In this document: in pieces, positions 47,927-56,411 of the stretch
How the letters are laid out: every line of letters begins with the position of its first letter
Numbering within the stretch: position 1 is the stretch's first letter
Made by a program: the position numbers and the translations under genes
From: Rhodospirillales bacterium
GTDB lineage: Bacteria; Pseudomonadota; Alphaproteobacteria; Rhodospirillales; Casp-alpha2
DNA length: 64,000 nt
Assembly (NCBI GenBank): GCA_017644185.1
Contig: JAEPMA010000003.1
Location: 372,001 to 436,000, forward strand
Reading direction: 5' to 3'
Notes under the pieces: model-generated
Database searches by the model: none
Seen by the model: only the letters and a program-made list of their open reading frames with translations
Told to the model about the DNA's origin: nothing

Positions 47927-48327
47927 CTGGATAAACCGGGATATATACCGCTGCGGTCGATATCGGCGGCATCGAGAAAGCGGCGCTCGGCTTCTTCGGC
48001 ATTCTTCCCACTGACGATGGCGACCTCGCGATAACCCTTCTGATCGAGCCACCAACGGCGGATGTCGTTCCCCACCAACCCGATCGAGAGCGCGAGAAGG
48101 ATCGACGTCAGGCCCTCAAGATCTTCACCGAGCCCCAGCTTCTGCACGCCGAAGCCCGTCAGTGCGATCACGGTGAATATCACGATCGCCGGCAGCCACA
48201 TACGCGTCCAAAACGCCCAGAAAAACGTGAAGAAGAACCCCGGCCACGAGAAACCCTCTTTCACGAGGACAAGGTCTTCCAACGGCATCCGGCCATGGTC
48301 GCGGAGGTATACCGAGTAAAGCCGCAT
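47923..48327 (-). CDS. DUF2628 domain membrane protein
   Basis: A 134-residue protein with [45 protein letters not shown], typical of DUF2628, and a second hydrophobic helix ([22 protein letters not shown]). It probably spans the membrane twice or three times. Function unknown; it lies inside the histidine operon between hisB and hisH, an arrangement I recall in several alphaproteobacteria. Confidence 0.88.
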   Translation of the reverse strand: MRLYSVYLRDHGRMPLEDLVLVKEGFSWPGFFFTFFWAFWTRMWLPAIVIFTVIALTGFGVQKLGLGEDLEGLTSILLALSIGLVGNDIRRWWLDQKGYREVAIVSGKNAEEAERRFLDAADIDRSGIYPGLSR

Positions 48328-48349
48328 CGGTTATCGCACTCCGAAAAGT

Positions 48350-48937
48350 CTAAAGGACGCCCTTTGTGGACGGCACTTCATCGGCCTTGCGGGGGTCGAT
48401 GGTGATGCCGTCACGGAGCGAGCGGGCGAGGCCTTTATAACAGCTCTCGACGATGTGGTGATTGTTCTCACCATAAAGATTTTCGACGTGAAGCGTGATG
48501 CCCGCCGCCTGTGCGAATGCCTGGAACCACTCTTTGAAAAGTTCGGTATCCATATCGCCGAGCTTCGGTTTCGAAAAGTCCACCTTCCAGATCAGGTAAG
48601 GGCGGTTCGAAATGTCGATGGCGACGCGGGTCAGGGTTTCGTCCATCGGGATCAAGGCGCTGGCATAACGGGTGATGCCCTTGCGGTCGCCGAGCGCCTT
48701 CGAGAACGCTTCGCCGATGGCGATGCCCGTGTCTTCCGTCGTGTGGTGGAAGTCGATGTGCAGATCGCCCTTCGCTTTGACCGTCAGGTCCATCAGGCTG
48801 TGGCGCGAGAGCTGCTCCAGCATGTGATCGAGGAACCCGACGCCGGTCGAGACGTCATAATTCCCGCTGCCGTCGAGATCGAGGCTCACGGAAATATCCG
48901 TTTCCTTGGTCTTGCGTTCGATGGTCGCTGTGCGCAT
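48350..48937 (-). CDS. hisB: Imidazoleglycerol-phosphate dehydratase HisB
   Basis: It carries out the sixth histidine step. The 195-residue monofunctional enzyme has metal-binding motifs [32 protein letters not shown], and [18 protein letters not shown] 48937 ([13 protein letters not shown]) has AGGAG nine bases upstream. First gene of the operon hisB-DUF2628-hisH-hisA-hisF-hisE-HIT. Its leader can form two alternative hairpins over the ribosome-binding site. Confidence 0.97.
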   Translation of the reverse strand: MRTATIERKTKETDISVSLDLDGSGNYDVSTGVGFLDHMLEQLSRHSLMDLTVKAKGDLHIDFHHTTEDTGIAIGEAFSKALGDRKGITRYASALIPMDETLTRVAIDISNRPYLIWKVDFSKPKLGDMDTELFKEWFQAFAQAAGITLHVENLYGENNHHIVESCYKGLARSLRDGITIDPRKADEVPSTKGVL

Positions 48938-48945
48938 CAAAGGGT

Positions 48946-48994
48946 TCTCCTGCAACTGTGCAGGAATAGGTCTCCTGCAAAGAACGCAGTTCTT
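48946..48994 (-). promoter_or_regulatory. hisB leader: two mutually exclusive hairpins over the RBS
   Basis: Reading the mRNA 5' to 3', TGCAGGA (48979-48973), TCCTGCA (48965-48959) and a second TGCAGGA (48954-48948) lie in order. The middle arm can pair with either: with the upstream copy (loop of 7) or with the downstream copy (loop CAGT), which contains the hisB Shine-Dalgarno AGGA. Upstream, AAGAAC-tgc-GTTCTT (48994-48980) forms a further stem. No histidine-rich leader peptide is present. Confidence 0.45.
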
Positions 48995-49064
48995 CTAGCA
49001 GGTTGAATAGCGGTCTGCCAGCCCCGACGCGCGCGGAATTGCGGGCGGCCCCGGGCCCAGTCAC

Positions 49065-49093
49065 TTGACCGCTTGGCCGGATCGGACCACATA
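49065..49093 (+). promoter_or_regulatory. Candidate promoter of hslVU
   Basis: TTGACC (49065-49070) and CACATA (49088-49093) with a 17-bp spacer; the -35 reads CTTGACC, so overlap with a heat-shock sigma motif is possible. Start point near 49100, 55 bases ahead of the HslV ATG (AAGGAG present). Confidence 0.4.
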
Positions 49094-49154
49094 GGGGAAC
49101 GATCCTTTTCGGCCGCGACTGAGTTTTCCGGCCGACCCCGGCCAAGGAGTTTTC

Positions 49155-49706
49155 ATGTCCGCCGAAACATCCCCCGCCTCATGGCACGCAACGACAATAT
49201 TGTCGGTCCGCAAGAACGGGTCCGTCGTCATCGCCGGCGACGGCCAGGTTAGTCTTGGCGACACCGTGGTCAAAGCGAACGCCAGGAAAGTACGCCGCCT
49301 CGCGGGCGATAACGTCATCGCGGGTTTCGCCGGGGCGACGGCGGACGCCTTCACGCTCTTCGAGCGCCTTGAGGGTAAGCTCGATCAGTATCCGGATCAG
49401 CTGATGCGGGCTTGTGTCGAGCTGGCCAAGGACTGGCGGACGGATCGTTACCTTAGACGCCTCGAAGCGATGATGGCCGTCGCCGACAAGGACGTGTCGC
49501 TGATTCTGACCGGAAACGGCGATGTTTTAGAGCCCCAGGACGGGCTGATCGGGATCGGGTCGGGCGGCAACTACGCGCTATCGGCAGCCCGCGCGCTCAT
49601 CGAGTTCGACGATCTGAGCGCCGAAGACATCGCAAAGAAGGCTATGTCGGTCGCTGCCGACATCTGCGTCTACACCAACAATAACTTCGTGATTGAGAAA
49701 CTATGA
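49155..49706 (+). CDS. hslV: ATP-dependent protease peptidase subunit HslV
   Basis: A proteasome-type threonine protease that degrades misfolded proteins with HslU. The 183-residue precursor carries a 12-residue leader ([12 protein letters not shown]) before the conserved [23 protein letters not shown], where the first Thr (residue 13) becomes the catalytic N-terminus. Downstream the [21 protein letters not shown] block is typical. The hslU start overlaps its stop (ATGA). Confidence 0.96.
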   Translation: MSAETSPASWHATTILSVRKNGSVVIAGDGQVSLGDTVVKANARKVRRLAGDNVIAGFAGATADAFTLFERLEGKLDQYPDQLMRACVELAKDWRTDRYLRRLEAMMAVADKDVSLILTGNGDVLEPQDGLIGIGSGGNYALSAARALIEFDDLSAEDIAKKAMSVAADICVYTNNNFVIEKL

Positions 49707-51013
49707 GCAATTTCACCCCGCGCGAGATCGTTTCCGAGCTCGACCGCTACATCATCGGCCAGAAGGACGCGAAAAAGGCGGTCGCGATCGCGCTGAGAAA
49801 CCGCTGGCGGCGTCAGCAATTGGCCGACGACATGCGCGAAGAAGTCCTCCCGAAGAACATTTTGATGATCGGCCCAACGGGTGTGGGGAAGACCGAGATC
49901 GCGCGGCGGTTGGCGAAACTGGCGCAGGCACCCTTTATCAAGGTCGAGGCGACCAAGTTCACCGAAGTCGGTTACGTCGGGCGCGATGTCGAGCAGATCG
50001 TCCGCGATCTTTTGGAAGTCGCGATCCACATGAGCCGTGACAAGATGCGTAAACGCGTCGAAGCGCAGGCCGAACTGAACGCAGAGGACCGTGTCGTCGA
50101 TGCGCTGGTCGGCGAAAACGCCTCGAAAGACACCAAGGAGAAGTTCCGCACAAAACTGCGCAACGGTGAACTGGGCGACAAGGAAATCGAGGTCGAATTA
50201 TCTGAGAGTGGCGGCGGCGGCATGCCGACGTTCGATATTCCCGGCATGCCCGGGGCGCAGATGGGCATGATCAATCTGAACGACATGCTGGGGAAAGCGT
50301 TCGGTCAGCAAACCAAGAAGAAGCGGATCACCGTCGACGATTCCTACGATCTGCTTTTACGTGAAGAAGCCGACAAGCTTTTGGACGAGGAGGAAGTTTT
50401 GAAAGAAGCGACCTCCAACGTCGAAAACAACGGTATCGTATTTTTGGATGAGATCGACAAGATCACGGCCAGATCGGAACGCCAGGGCGCGGACGTCAGC
50501 CGGGAAGGGGTGCAGCGCGATCTTCTTCCGCTGATCGAAGGGACGACCGTCGCGACAAAGCACGGCCCGGTGAAGACGGACCATATCCTGTTTATCGCGT
50601 CGGGTGCGTTTCATATCGCCAAACCCGCCGACATGCTGCCGGAGCTTCAGGGACGTTTGCCGATCCGCGTCAATCTGAGCGCACTGACCCGCGATGATTT
50701 CGTGAAGATCCTGACCGAACCGGAAGCGAGCCTGGTCAAACAATATACCGCGCTCATGGGGGTCGAGGACCTGAAGCTCACCTTCACCGACGACGCCATC
50801 GACGAGATCGCGGATTTGTCCGCGGAAATCAATCAAGGCGTCGAAAACATCGGGGCACGCCGTCTGCACACGGTGATGGAGAAACTTCTGGAAGAGATCA
50901 GCTATACGGCGTCAGAGCAGAGCGGGACCGAGTTCACCGTCGATGCGGATTACGTGAAGAAGCAAGTTTCCGATCTCGCCCGCAACGCCGACGTGTCGAA
51001 GTTTATTCTCTGA
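49703..51013 (+). CDS. hslU: ATP-dependent protease ATPase subunit HslU
   Basis: An AAA+ unfoldase of 436 residues. It starts [37 protein letters not shown]; Walker A is [18 protein letters not shown], the pore loop is GYVGRD, and the I-domain follows with a Gly/Met-rich stretch; Walker B is [10 protein letters not shown]. The C-terminal [13 protein letters not shown] is the family ending that docks in HslV. Followed by a palindromic repeat at 51033-51173. Confidence 0.97.
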   Translation: MSNFTPREIVSELDRYIIGQKDAKKAVAIALRNRWRRQQLADDMREEVLPKNILMIGPTGVGKTEIARRLAKLAQAPFIKVEATKFTEVGYVGRDVEQIVRDLLEVAIHMSRDKMRKRVEAQAELNAEDRVVDALVGENASKDTKEKFRTKLRNGELGDKEIEVELSESGGGGMPTFDIPGMPGAQMGMINLNDMLGKAFGQQTKKKRITVDDSYDLLLREEADKLLDEEEVLKEATSNVENNGIVFLDEIDKITARSERQGADVSREGVQRDLLPLIEGTTVATKHGPVKTDHILFIASGAFHIAKPADMLPELQGRLPIRVNLSALTRDDFVKILTEPEASLVKQYTALMGVEDLKLTFTDDAIDEIADLSAEINQGVENIGARRLHTVMEKLLEEISYTASEQSGTEFTVDADYVKKQVSDLARNADVSKFIL

Positions 51014-51032
51014 TCCGGTCCACTGCGAAGTC

Positions 51033-51173
51033 CGTCATCCCGGCCTGTGCGCAGAGCGCGAAGAGCCGGGACCTGTTTTAGGGGCGGGGTGAACCTGTGC
51101 TATGGGTCCCGGCTCGAAAGTCTCGCTACCGAAGCCCATTGGCCTTCGGGCCCGCCTAACGTCCGGGATGACG
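51033..51173. repeat. Nested palindromic intergenic repeat, copy 3 (MITE-like)
   Basis: A 141-bp element in the gap between convergent hslU and the XRE gene. The ends are perfect 11-bp inverted repeats, CGTCATCCCGG (51033-51043) and CCGGGATGACG (51163-51173). Inside lies a second perfect 10-bp pair, AGCCGGGACC (51064-51073) and GGTCCCGGCT (51105-51114). It shares TATGGGTCC with copy 1. No transposase is encoded. Confidence 0.6.
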
Positions 51174-51190
51174 ATTAAATGATGACGGCA

Positions 51191-51574
51191 TCAGTGCGTC
51201 GGGCCTTCGGGCCGGGTGCCGATGCGGAGTTTTACCTCGGCGATCACCCAATCCAGGGTATCGTCGTCCATCTCTTCGATGTTCTCCGCCAATAAATTGG
51301 CGAGCTCGGTCGCTTTCGGGCTGAGACCGGCGGTATTGACCGTGACTTTCGGATGGGAGAGTTCGGCAAGGCGCTTCATCTCTTCCGCCTCATCCCACAT
51401 CAGATCGAAATAACCACAAATCTGCGCCACCAGGCCGGAGCTCGGCCGGCCGCGGTGACCGTGTTCGAGGGCGGAAAAATACGCCGCCGACACACCGAGA
51501 TCGGCAGCCATCTGTTTCAGCGTTATCTTCCGCGCCATGCGGTGTTCGCGCACACGTTTACCAAACGGAGTCAT
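51191..51574 (-). CDS. XRE family helix-turn-helix regulator
   Basis: A 127-residue protein with an N-terminal lambda-repressor-like domain (VREHRMARKITLKQMAADLGVSAAYFSALEHGHRGRPS) and a C-terminal helix pair rich in Asp/Glu (ELANLLAENIEEMDDDTLDWVIAEVKLRIG). Two palindromes lie directly upstream (51578-51588, 51594-51607), so self-regulation is likely. It follows smr in the same direction; the -10 TAGACT is placed for a leaderless transcript. Target genes unknown. Confidence 0.9.
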   Translation of the reverse strand: MTPFGKRVREHRMARKITLKQMAADLGVSAAYFSALEHGHRGRPSSGLVAQICGYFDLMWDEAEEMKRLAELSHPKVTVNTAGLSPKATELANLLAENIEEMDDDTLDWVIAEVKLRIGTRPEGPTH

Positions 51575-51577
51575 GTT

Positions 51578-51607
51578 TCTAGTCTAGACGCCTAATTCTT
51601 AAGAATT
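51578..51607 (-). promoter_or_regulatory. Twin palindromes in front of the XRE gene
   Basis: TCTAG-t-CTAGA (51578-51588) and AATTCTTAAGAATT (51594-51607) are both perfect dyads inside the 54-bp gap. The first overlaps a -10 element, TAGACT, six bases before the XRE ATG. They look like autorepressor operators. Confidence 0.5.
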
Positions 51608-51628
51608 TCTCGCCAGAATGGACTGTTT

Positions 51629-52216
51629 TCAGCGGGATGACTTTCGTCGTTTCAGGCGGACATACAATGCGCCATCGCCACCATCTTTGGGTGCGGCATA
51701 AGAAAATCCCGCAACCCATTGACGCATCGGGATTTCATTAAACCAACGGGGCACAGCGTCACGTAAAACCCCCGGGCGCCCCCCCAAACGGTCGCCCTTG
51801 CCGGTGATCACCAAAACAGTTCGTCTCCCCGCCATATATCCATCGTGAAGGAAGCGTTCGAGGGTCCGGTGCGCGGCGGCCTGAGTGTGGCCGTGCAGAT
51901 CGAGAGTCGCTTCCACGTCCAGCTTGCCGCGCCTGAGGCGCTGTGCCGTGCGCCGGTCCATCCCCGCCGTCGTCCCATGCGTCAACGGGATCGGATTGGG
52001 GGTCGGGGGCAGGGGGGGCGGCTCCATCAACCGCTGGCGGACACGGGTCTTCTTCGGCGCGGCGGGCGTTTCATCCGAACCCTCCGGATCGTCGTCATCG
52101 AGGGGGAGGGGCGTTCCCGCCGCGCTCGAGCGTTTTACAGATTGCGTGACGTGGTCCCAAAGCGCCTTTTCATCGGCACTAAGATGACGGCGGCGCGGGC
52201 GCTTTCCCCCGCCCAC
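51629..52216 (-). CDS. Smr domain protein
   Basis: A 195-residue protein with a disordered, proline-rich first half and a C-terminal Smr domain: TLDLHGHTQAAAHRTLERFLHDGYMAGRRTVLVITGKGDRLGGRPGVLRDAVPRWF, with the family LDLHG and GKG motifs. Stand-alone Smr proteins are proposed nucleases acting on DNA or RNA. GTG start at 52216, one base after the lutC stop, so it is translated from the lut transcript or its own. Confidence 0.9.
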   Translation of the reverse strand: MGGGKRPRRRHLSADEKALWDHVTQSVKRSSAAGTPLPLDDDDPEGSDETPAAPKKTRVRQRLMEPPPLPPTPNPIPLTHGTTAGMDRRTAQRLRRGKLDVEATLDLHGHTQAAAHRTLERFLHDGYMAGRRTVLVITGKGDRLGGRPGVLRDAVPRWFNEIPMRQWVAGFSYAAPKDGGDGALYVRLKRRKSSR

Positions 52217-52217
52217 G

Positions 52218-52898
52218 TTAACTTTCCGATGGATCGACGATCAGGATGTGCAGGCGTTGAGGGCCATGCGCCCCCAGAAGAAGCGTTTGCTCAATATCCG
52301 CGGTTCTGGACGGCCCGGTGATCCAGTTCACAGTGCGCGGCAGCTTACCCGGCCCCGATTGTGCCCTTAAACGCTCCCACACCGCCTCATAATCTCCGGC
52401 GATGTTATCGGCTTCCAAGACGACAATATGATCGAGCGGCAGGAAATTAAGGGATGTCGGCGTCTGCGGGCCTGACGACATCACCAACGTCCCGGTTTCC
52501 GCGACACCCCCGTAAGCCACGCTCACCGAGACCCCGTCGTCACCCTGGCCCCGGCCTTCGTCGACCATGAGAGAAGTTTTCTGCTGCCAATCGAGGGATT
52601 TTAGATTGTCGTGGGGGGCGATTTTGATCTTCGCCGGGAGTTGATGTTCGCGGAGATAAGCGCTGACCTGATTGGGGACGTCTTCGAAACCCTGAATGCG
52701 CACGACGGTGGCATTCACCCGCGTAGCTTCTTGCACGAAAAGATCAACGCGTTGCGCTTTATCGAGGCTCCCGCGCCTTGGGATAAGGTTTTTATGATGC
52801 TCTTGAATGTGCTTAAGGGCTGCGTTTCCGTCATTAGAGGCATTTGAATGCCCTAATTTAGATCTCAACTTGCTTAAAATCTCTTCTCGCGCAGACAT
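52218..52898 (-). CDS. lutC: Lactate utilisation protein LutC (LUD domain)
   Basis: The third component of the LutABC L-lactate oxidation system. It has 226 residues from ATG 52898 (MSAREEILSKLRSKLG) and the LUD fold: VSVAYGGVAETGTLVMSSGPQTPTSLNFLPLDHIVVLEADNI. The start overlaps the lutB stop by one base (TGATG). An apparent extension to 53012 is only overlap with lutB. Confidence 0.92.
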   Translation of the reverse strand: MSAREEILSKLRSKLGHSNASNDGNAALKHIQEHHKNLIPRRGSLDKAQRVDLFVQEATRVNATVVRIQGFEDVPNQVSAYLREHQLPAKIKIAPHDNLKSLDWQQKTSLMVDEGRGQGDDGVSVSVAYGGVAETGTLVMSSGPQTPTSLNFLPLDHIVVLEADNIAGDYEAVWERLRAQSGPGKLPRTVNWITGPSRTADIEQTLLLGAHGPQRLHILIVDPSES

Positions 52899-54349
52899 CA
52901 GTGCACCTTTTTGCGCATAAGCGCACCACTTTGATCTCCGCGGGCGCCTTTGTGGTGCTGACTGATGAACGTGTCGCCGGCGGGGGCAGCCAAATCCCGC
53001 TTCGACGTCCATCCTGACGCCAAGGGCAATGACTTAAACCTACCTTGCCCACCAAACTGTCCCAACAGCGCCACGCCGGCATTCATCACCCGGCGATAGA
53101 GCGCGGGCCGTTTCGCGAGCCAGGCCCAGCTTTTGAGGGCCCATCGGGCCGTCGCCGAGCCCATCTCGGCCTTATACTGCCGCTCGCGCCACTTTCTGAG
53201 CATTTTCGGAAGCGGAATCCGCATCGGACAGACGCTCTCGCACTTGCCGCAGAGCGTCGACGCATTGGGGAGGTGCTGAGCTTCCTCCATCCCGATCAGG
53301 TTAGGGATCAACACGGCGCCCATCGGGCCGGAATACACCCACCCATACGCGTGCCCACCGACAGATTTATAGATCGGGCAATGGTTCAAGCACGCGCCGC
53401 ACCGGATACAGCGCAGCATCTCGTGAAATTCCGAACCTATCATCTCGCTGCGGCCGTTATCCAACAAGACGACGTGATATTCCTCCGGCCCGTCCAGGTC
53501 TTCGGGGCGGCGCGGCCCGGTACAGAATGTCGTATAGACCGAGATATCCTGCCCGGTCGCAGAACGCGCCAGCACGCGGAGGATGGTCGACGCGTCCTCC
53601 AACGTCGGGACGATCTTCTCGATCGACGCGATGACGACATGAACGCGCGGTAGATTATTCGTCAGATCCGCGTTGCCTTCATTCGTCACCAGCACGTTCG
53701 TCCCGGTTTCGGCGATCAGCATATTCGCGCCCGTCAATCCGACGTCCGCACCCAGGAATTTCTCGCGCAGCTTGGCGCGGGCCTCTTCGAGAAGGGAGCG
53801 CGGCTCGTCGAGATCCCGGTCAGCCGCAAGGTCGATGTGCGCATTCCGAAATGTGTCGGCGACCTGTTCTTTCGACAGGTGGATCGCCGGCGCGATGATG
53901 TGGCTGGGCGGCTCTTTCCGCAACTGGATGATGTATTCACCCAGATCGGTCTCCACCGGTTCGATGCCGTTCTCTTCGAGATACGCGTTCACCGCGATCT
54001 CTTCCGAGATCATCGACTTGGATTTGGTGACGGTTTTCGCGCCCGCCTTGCGGCAGATATCGAGAATGGTTTCCCGCGCTTCCTTGGCATCGCGGCACCA
54101 ATGCACATGTCCGCCGCTGTCGGTGACTTTCTTTTCGTAAGCTTCGAGATATTGGTCGAGGTTCTCGAGAACATGGTTCTTGATGTCGCGGGCCTGATCG
54201 CGGAGGTCTTCGAACTCCGGCAGGCGCTGGGCGGCCTCCAGTCTCCGCATCGGGAAACCGACGGCGAGTTTGGCGAGCGCCGCCTGAAGCGGGTCGTCGG
54301 CGATCGCCTCGCGGGCATTCTGTTTGAAATTAGGGGAGGTCGGCTGCAT
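52898..54349 (-). CDS. lutB: Lactate utilisation iron-sulfur protein LutB
   Basis: A 483-residue electron-transfer subunit: an N-terminal LUD domain (about 60-290, including LTGANMLIAETGTNVLVTNEGNADLTNNLPRVHV), then two 4Fe-4S clusters (CIRCGACLNHCPIYKSVGGHAYG and CGKCESVCPMRIPLPKML). It passes electrons from lactate oxidation to a membrane carrier. The gene lies 3 bp downstream of lutA. Confidence 0.95.
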   Translation of the reverse strand: MQPTSPNFKQNAREAIADDPLQAALAKLAVGFPMRRLEAAQRLPEFEDLRDQARDIKNHVLENLDQYLEAYEKKVTDSGGHVHWCRDAKEARETILDICRKAGAKTVTKSKSMISEEIAVNAYLEENGIEPVETDLGEYIIQLRKEPPSHIIAPAIHLSKEQVADTFRNAHIDLAADRDLDEPRSLLEEARAKLREKFLGADVGLTGANMLIAETGTNVLVTNEGNADLTNNLPRVHVVIASIEKIVPTLEDASTILRVLARSATGQDISVYTTFCTGPRRPEDLDGPEEYHVVLLDNGRSEMIGSEFHEMLRCIRCGACLNHCPIYKSVGGHAYGWVYSGPMGAVLIPNLIGMEEAQHLPNASTLCGKCESVCPMRIPLPKMLRKWRERQYKAEMGSATARWALKSWAWLAKRPALYRRVMNAGVALLGQFGGQGRFKSLPLASGWTSKRDLAAPAGDTFISQHHKGARGDQSGALMRKKVH

Positions 54350-54352
54350 TGG

Positions 54353-55129
54353 TTATTCACCCTCAACCGGTTCGCCGATCGCCGGCGCCGCGGTCATGCC
54401 CGCCAACACCTCGGCGGCGTGGCGCGCTTTGACATCGACACCCCGGCGCTGCAGGCGGCCCGCGATATTCATCAAACACCCGAGATCACCCGCCAGGACC
54501 GTATCGGCCCCGGTTTTGACGATATCGTCAACCTTGGCGTCGACCATCTTCTCGGAGATGTCGGGATATTTGACACAGAACAATCCACCGAACCCGCAAC
54601 AGGTTTCGGTCTCGTTTCCTTCGGAAATCTTCAGCCCCTGAACCGAAGACAAGAGCGCACGCGGCTGATCCTTGATACCGAGTTCGCGCAAACCCGAACA
54701 TGAATCGTGATAGGTGACGGTCCCCGAAAATTCGGCGTTCGTCGCACTGACACTCATGACATCCGTCAGAAACGACATCAGCTCGTACGTCTTCGCCGAT
54801 AAATTCTCAGCCCGCGCCAGCCACTTGGGGACGTCCGCGAAGGCTTCGGGGTAATGATCCTTGATCATCCCCGCGCACGAACCGGACGGTGCGACGACAT
54901 AGTCATACCCTTCGAACGCCGCGATCACGTTCTTGGCGATATCGAGGGTATCGGCCTTATCACCGGAATTATAGGCAGGTTGACCGCAGCAGGTCTGTGA
55001 AGCGGGCACTTCGACCTTGCAGCCCGCGTCCTCCAAAAGCTTCACCGCCGCAAATCCAACGACAGGACGCATCAGATCGACGAGACACGTGACGAACAGA
55101 CCGACGGTTGGTTTGGATGTTTCCGGCAT
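54353..55129 (-). CDS. lutA: Lactate utilisation protein LutA (CCG-type oxidoreductase)
   Basis: The 258-residue CCG-domain subunit (GlpC/HdrB-like) contains the two cysteine-rich cluster-binding motifs: LLEDAGCKVEVPASQTCCGQPAYNSGD and ETCCGFGGLFCVKYPDIS. The lutABC order is complete, all within one operon, so growth on L-lactate is predicted. No lactate permease is adjacent. The block separates mltA from smr, which I recall as neighbours in related genomes. Confidence 0.95.
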   Translation of the reverse strand: MPETSKPTVGLFVTCLVDLMRPVVGFAAVKLLEDAGCKVEVPASQTCCGQPAYNSGDKADTLDIAKNVIAAFEGYDYVVAPSGSCAGMIKDHYPEAFADVPKWLARAENLSAKTYELMSFLTDVMSVSATNAEFSGTVTYHDSCSGLRELGIKDQPRALLSSVQGLKISEGNETETCCGFGGLFCVKYPDISEKMVDAKVDDIVKTGADTVLAGDLGCLMNIAGRLQRRGVDVKARHAAEVLAGMTAAPAIGEPVEGE

Positions 55130-55180
55130 AGTCGAAGAATGTTCCCTATGAGGGTGGAACGCAAGAACCGAGCGTAACAG

Positions 55181-56410
55181 TCAGGATGGCGGCACGATAC
55201 GTTCCGCGGCCTTGGGCAGAAGGATATAATACCGGCCTTCCTGCTTCATCAGCCCGGCGCGTCTGGCCGCCGTTTCACCGAAGCCCCAGAACACATCGCC
55301 CCTTACGGGCCCCTTGATGGCGCTACCCGTATCCTGCGTGATCAGCAATCTCCGGAGCGGCCCGCCGTCGGTCAATGGATCCGTGCTGTCGAGCCAGACC
55401 GGCGCACCCAACGGCAAAAACGCACGGTCGACGGCGAGGCTGCGCCCAGGGGTCAGCGGCACACCCTGTGCGCCCAGCGGACCTTCACCCTCGACAACCC
55501 TGAAGAAAACATAGGATTCGTTTTTGTTCATTAACTGGGTGCCGGCGGCAGGGTTGGCGCGCAACCAATCCCTGATCGCGGGCGCGGTGACGTCTTCAAG
55601 CCGCATCGCCCCCATCGCGACGAGTTCACGGCCGATCGACGTGTAGCGGCGTCCATTCCGCCCCGCATAGCCCACGCGTACCGTGGAACCGTCAGGCAGT
55701 CTGACCCGTCCCGATCCCTGAATATGTAGGAAGAAAGCATCGACGGGATCGGCCACCCACATGATCTCCAGTTCACGGCCACGCAAGGCGCCGCCGAGAA
55801 TCTCTGCGCGGGAGAAGTAGGGAACAAGCTTGTTGTCGATCACCCGGCCGGCCAGCTGCGTGCCCTTCAATTCGGCGCGGTGTTGCCCGAGGTCGATGGA
55901 AACGAGATCCTGCGGGCGCGAATAGAGCGGGATCTGATATTCGGCTTCCGGCGCCCAACGGCCCGATAATTCCGGTTCGTAATAGCCGGTGAAAAGACCC
56001 TCGGGGGCGTTCCTGTCACCCACGGTATAGGCGACGAAACGGCTTTCAAAGAAATACTTCGCCTCGATCTGATTGCCCGGGCGGATGATACGTGCGTCTT
56101 CACAAATCGCTTTCCAGTCGGCGATCGTCCCCATCCGCTCGTCGCCGCCGAACGGGGTATCGGGTGCTTTCTTTTCGATGGCATCGCAGGACCGGATCAA
56201 CGCGGGAAGGACCGACGCAAAATTCTCCCCATCCCAGCTTTCGAGTTCATCGAACTCTATTTTGGTGAGCGTCAACGCCGACGGTTCATCGGATGGCGCC
56301 TGGGGTTCCGGGATCGGTAAACCGAGATCGGCGCACGCCGTCAGCAGCAACAGCGCCGCGAGTGAAACCGTCGAGAGGATCGAGGAAACGCGCGGGGCCG
56401 GGATACGCAC
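55181..56410 (-). CDS. mltA: Membrane-bound lytic transglycosylase A
   Basis: It cleaves peptidoglycan to 1,6-anhydro-muropeptides, substrates for AmpG. The 409-residue lipoprotein has a lipobox LTAC near residue 26, an N-terminal domain and the 3D domain with the catalytic Asp in ITQDTGSAIKGPVRGDVFWGFG. GTGYYEPELSG-type sequence (LFTGYYEPELSGRW) marks the barrel. Its start is one base after the tim44 stop, so both are co-transcribed. Confidence 0.95.
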   Translation of the reverse strand: MRIPAPRVSSILSTVSLAALLLLTACADLGLPIPEPQAPSDEPSALTLTKIEFDELESWDGENFASVLPALIRSCDAIEKKAPDTPFGGDERMGTIADWKAICEDARIIRPGNQIEAKYFFESRFVAYTVGDRNAPEGLFTGYYEPELSGRWAPEAEYQIPLYSRPQDLVSIDLGQHRAELKGTQLAGRVIDNKLVPYFSRAEILGGALRGRELEIMWVADPVDAFFLHIQGSGRVRLPDGSTVRVGYAGRNGRRYTSIGRELVAMGAMRLEDVTAPAIRDWLRANPAAGTQLMNKNESYVFFRVVEGEGPLGAQGVPLTPGRSLAVDRAFLPLGAPVWLDSTDPLTDGGPLRRLLITQDTGSAIKGPVRGDVFWGFGETAARRAGLMKQEGRYYILLPKAAERIVPPS

Positions 56411-56411
56411 G

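Noticed and set aside
48956-49154. Histidine attenuator leader peptide upstream of hisB
   Set aside because: No short open frame with a run of His codons is present; only the hairpin arms are reported.
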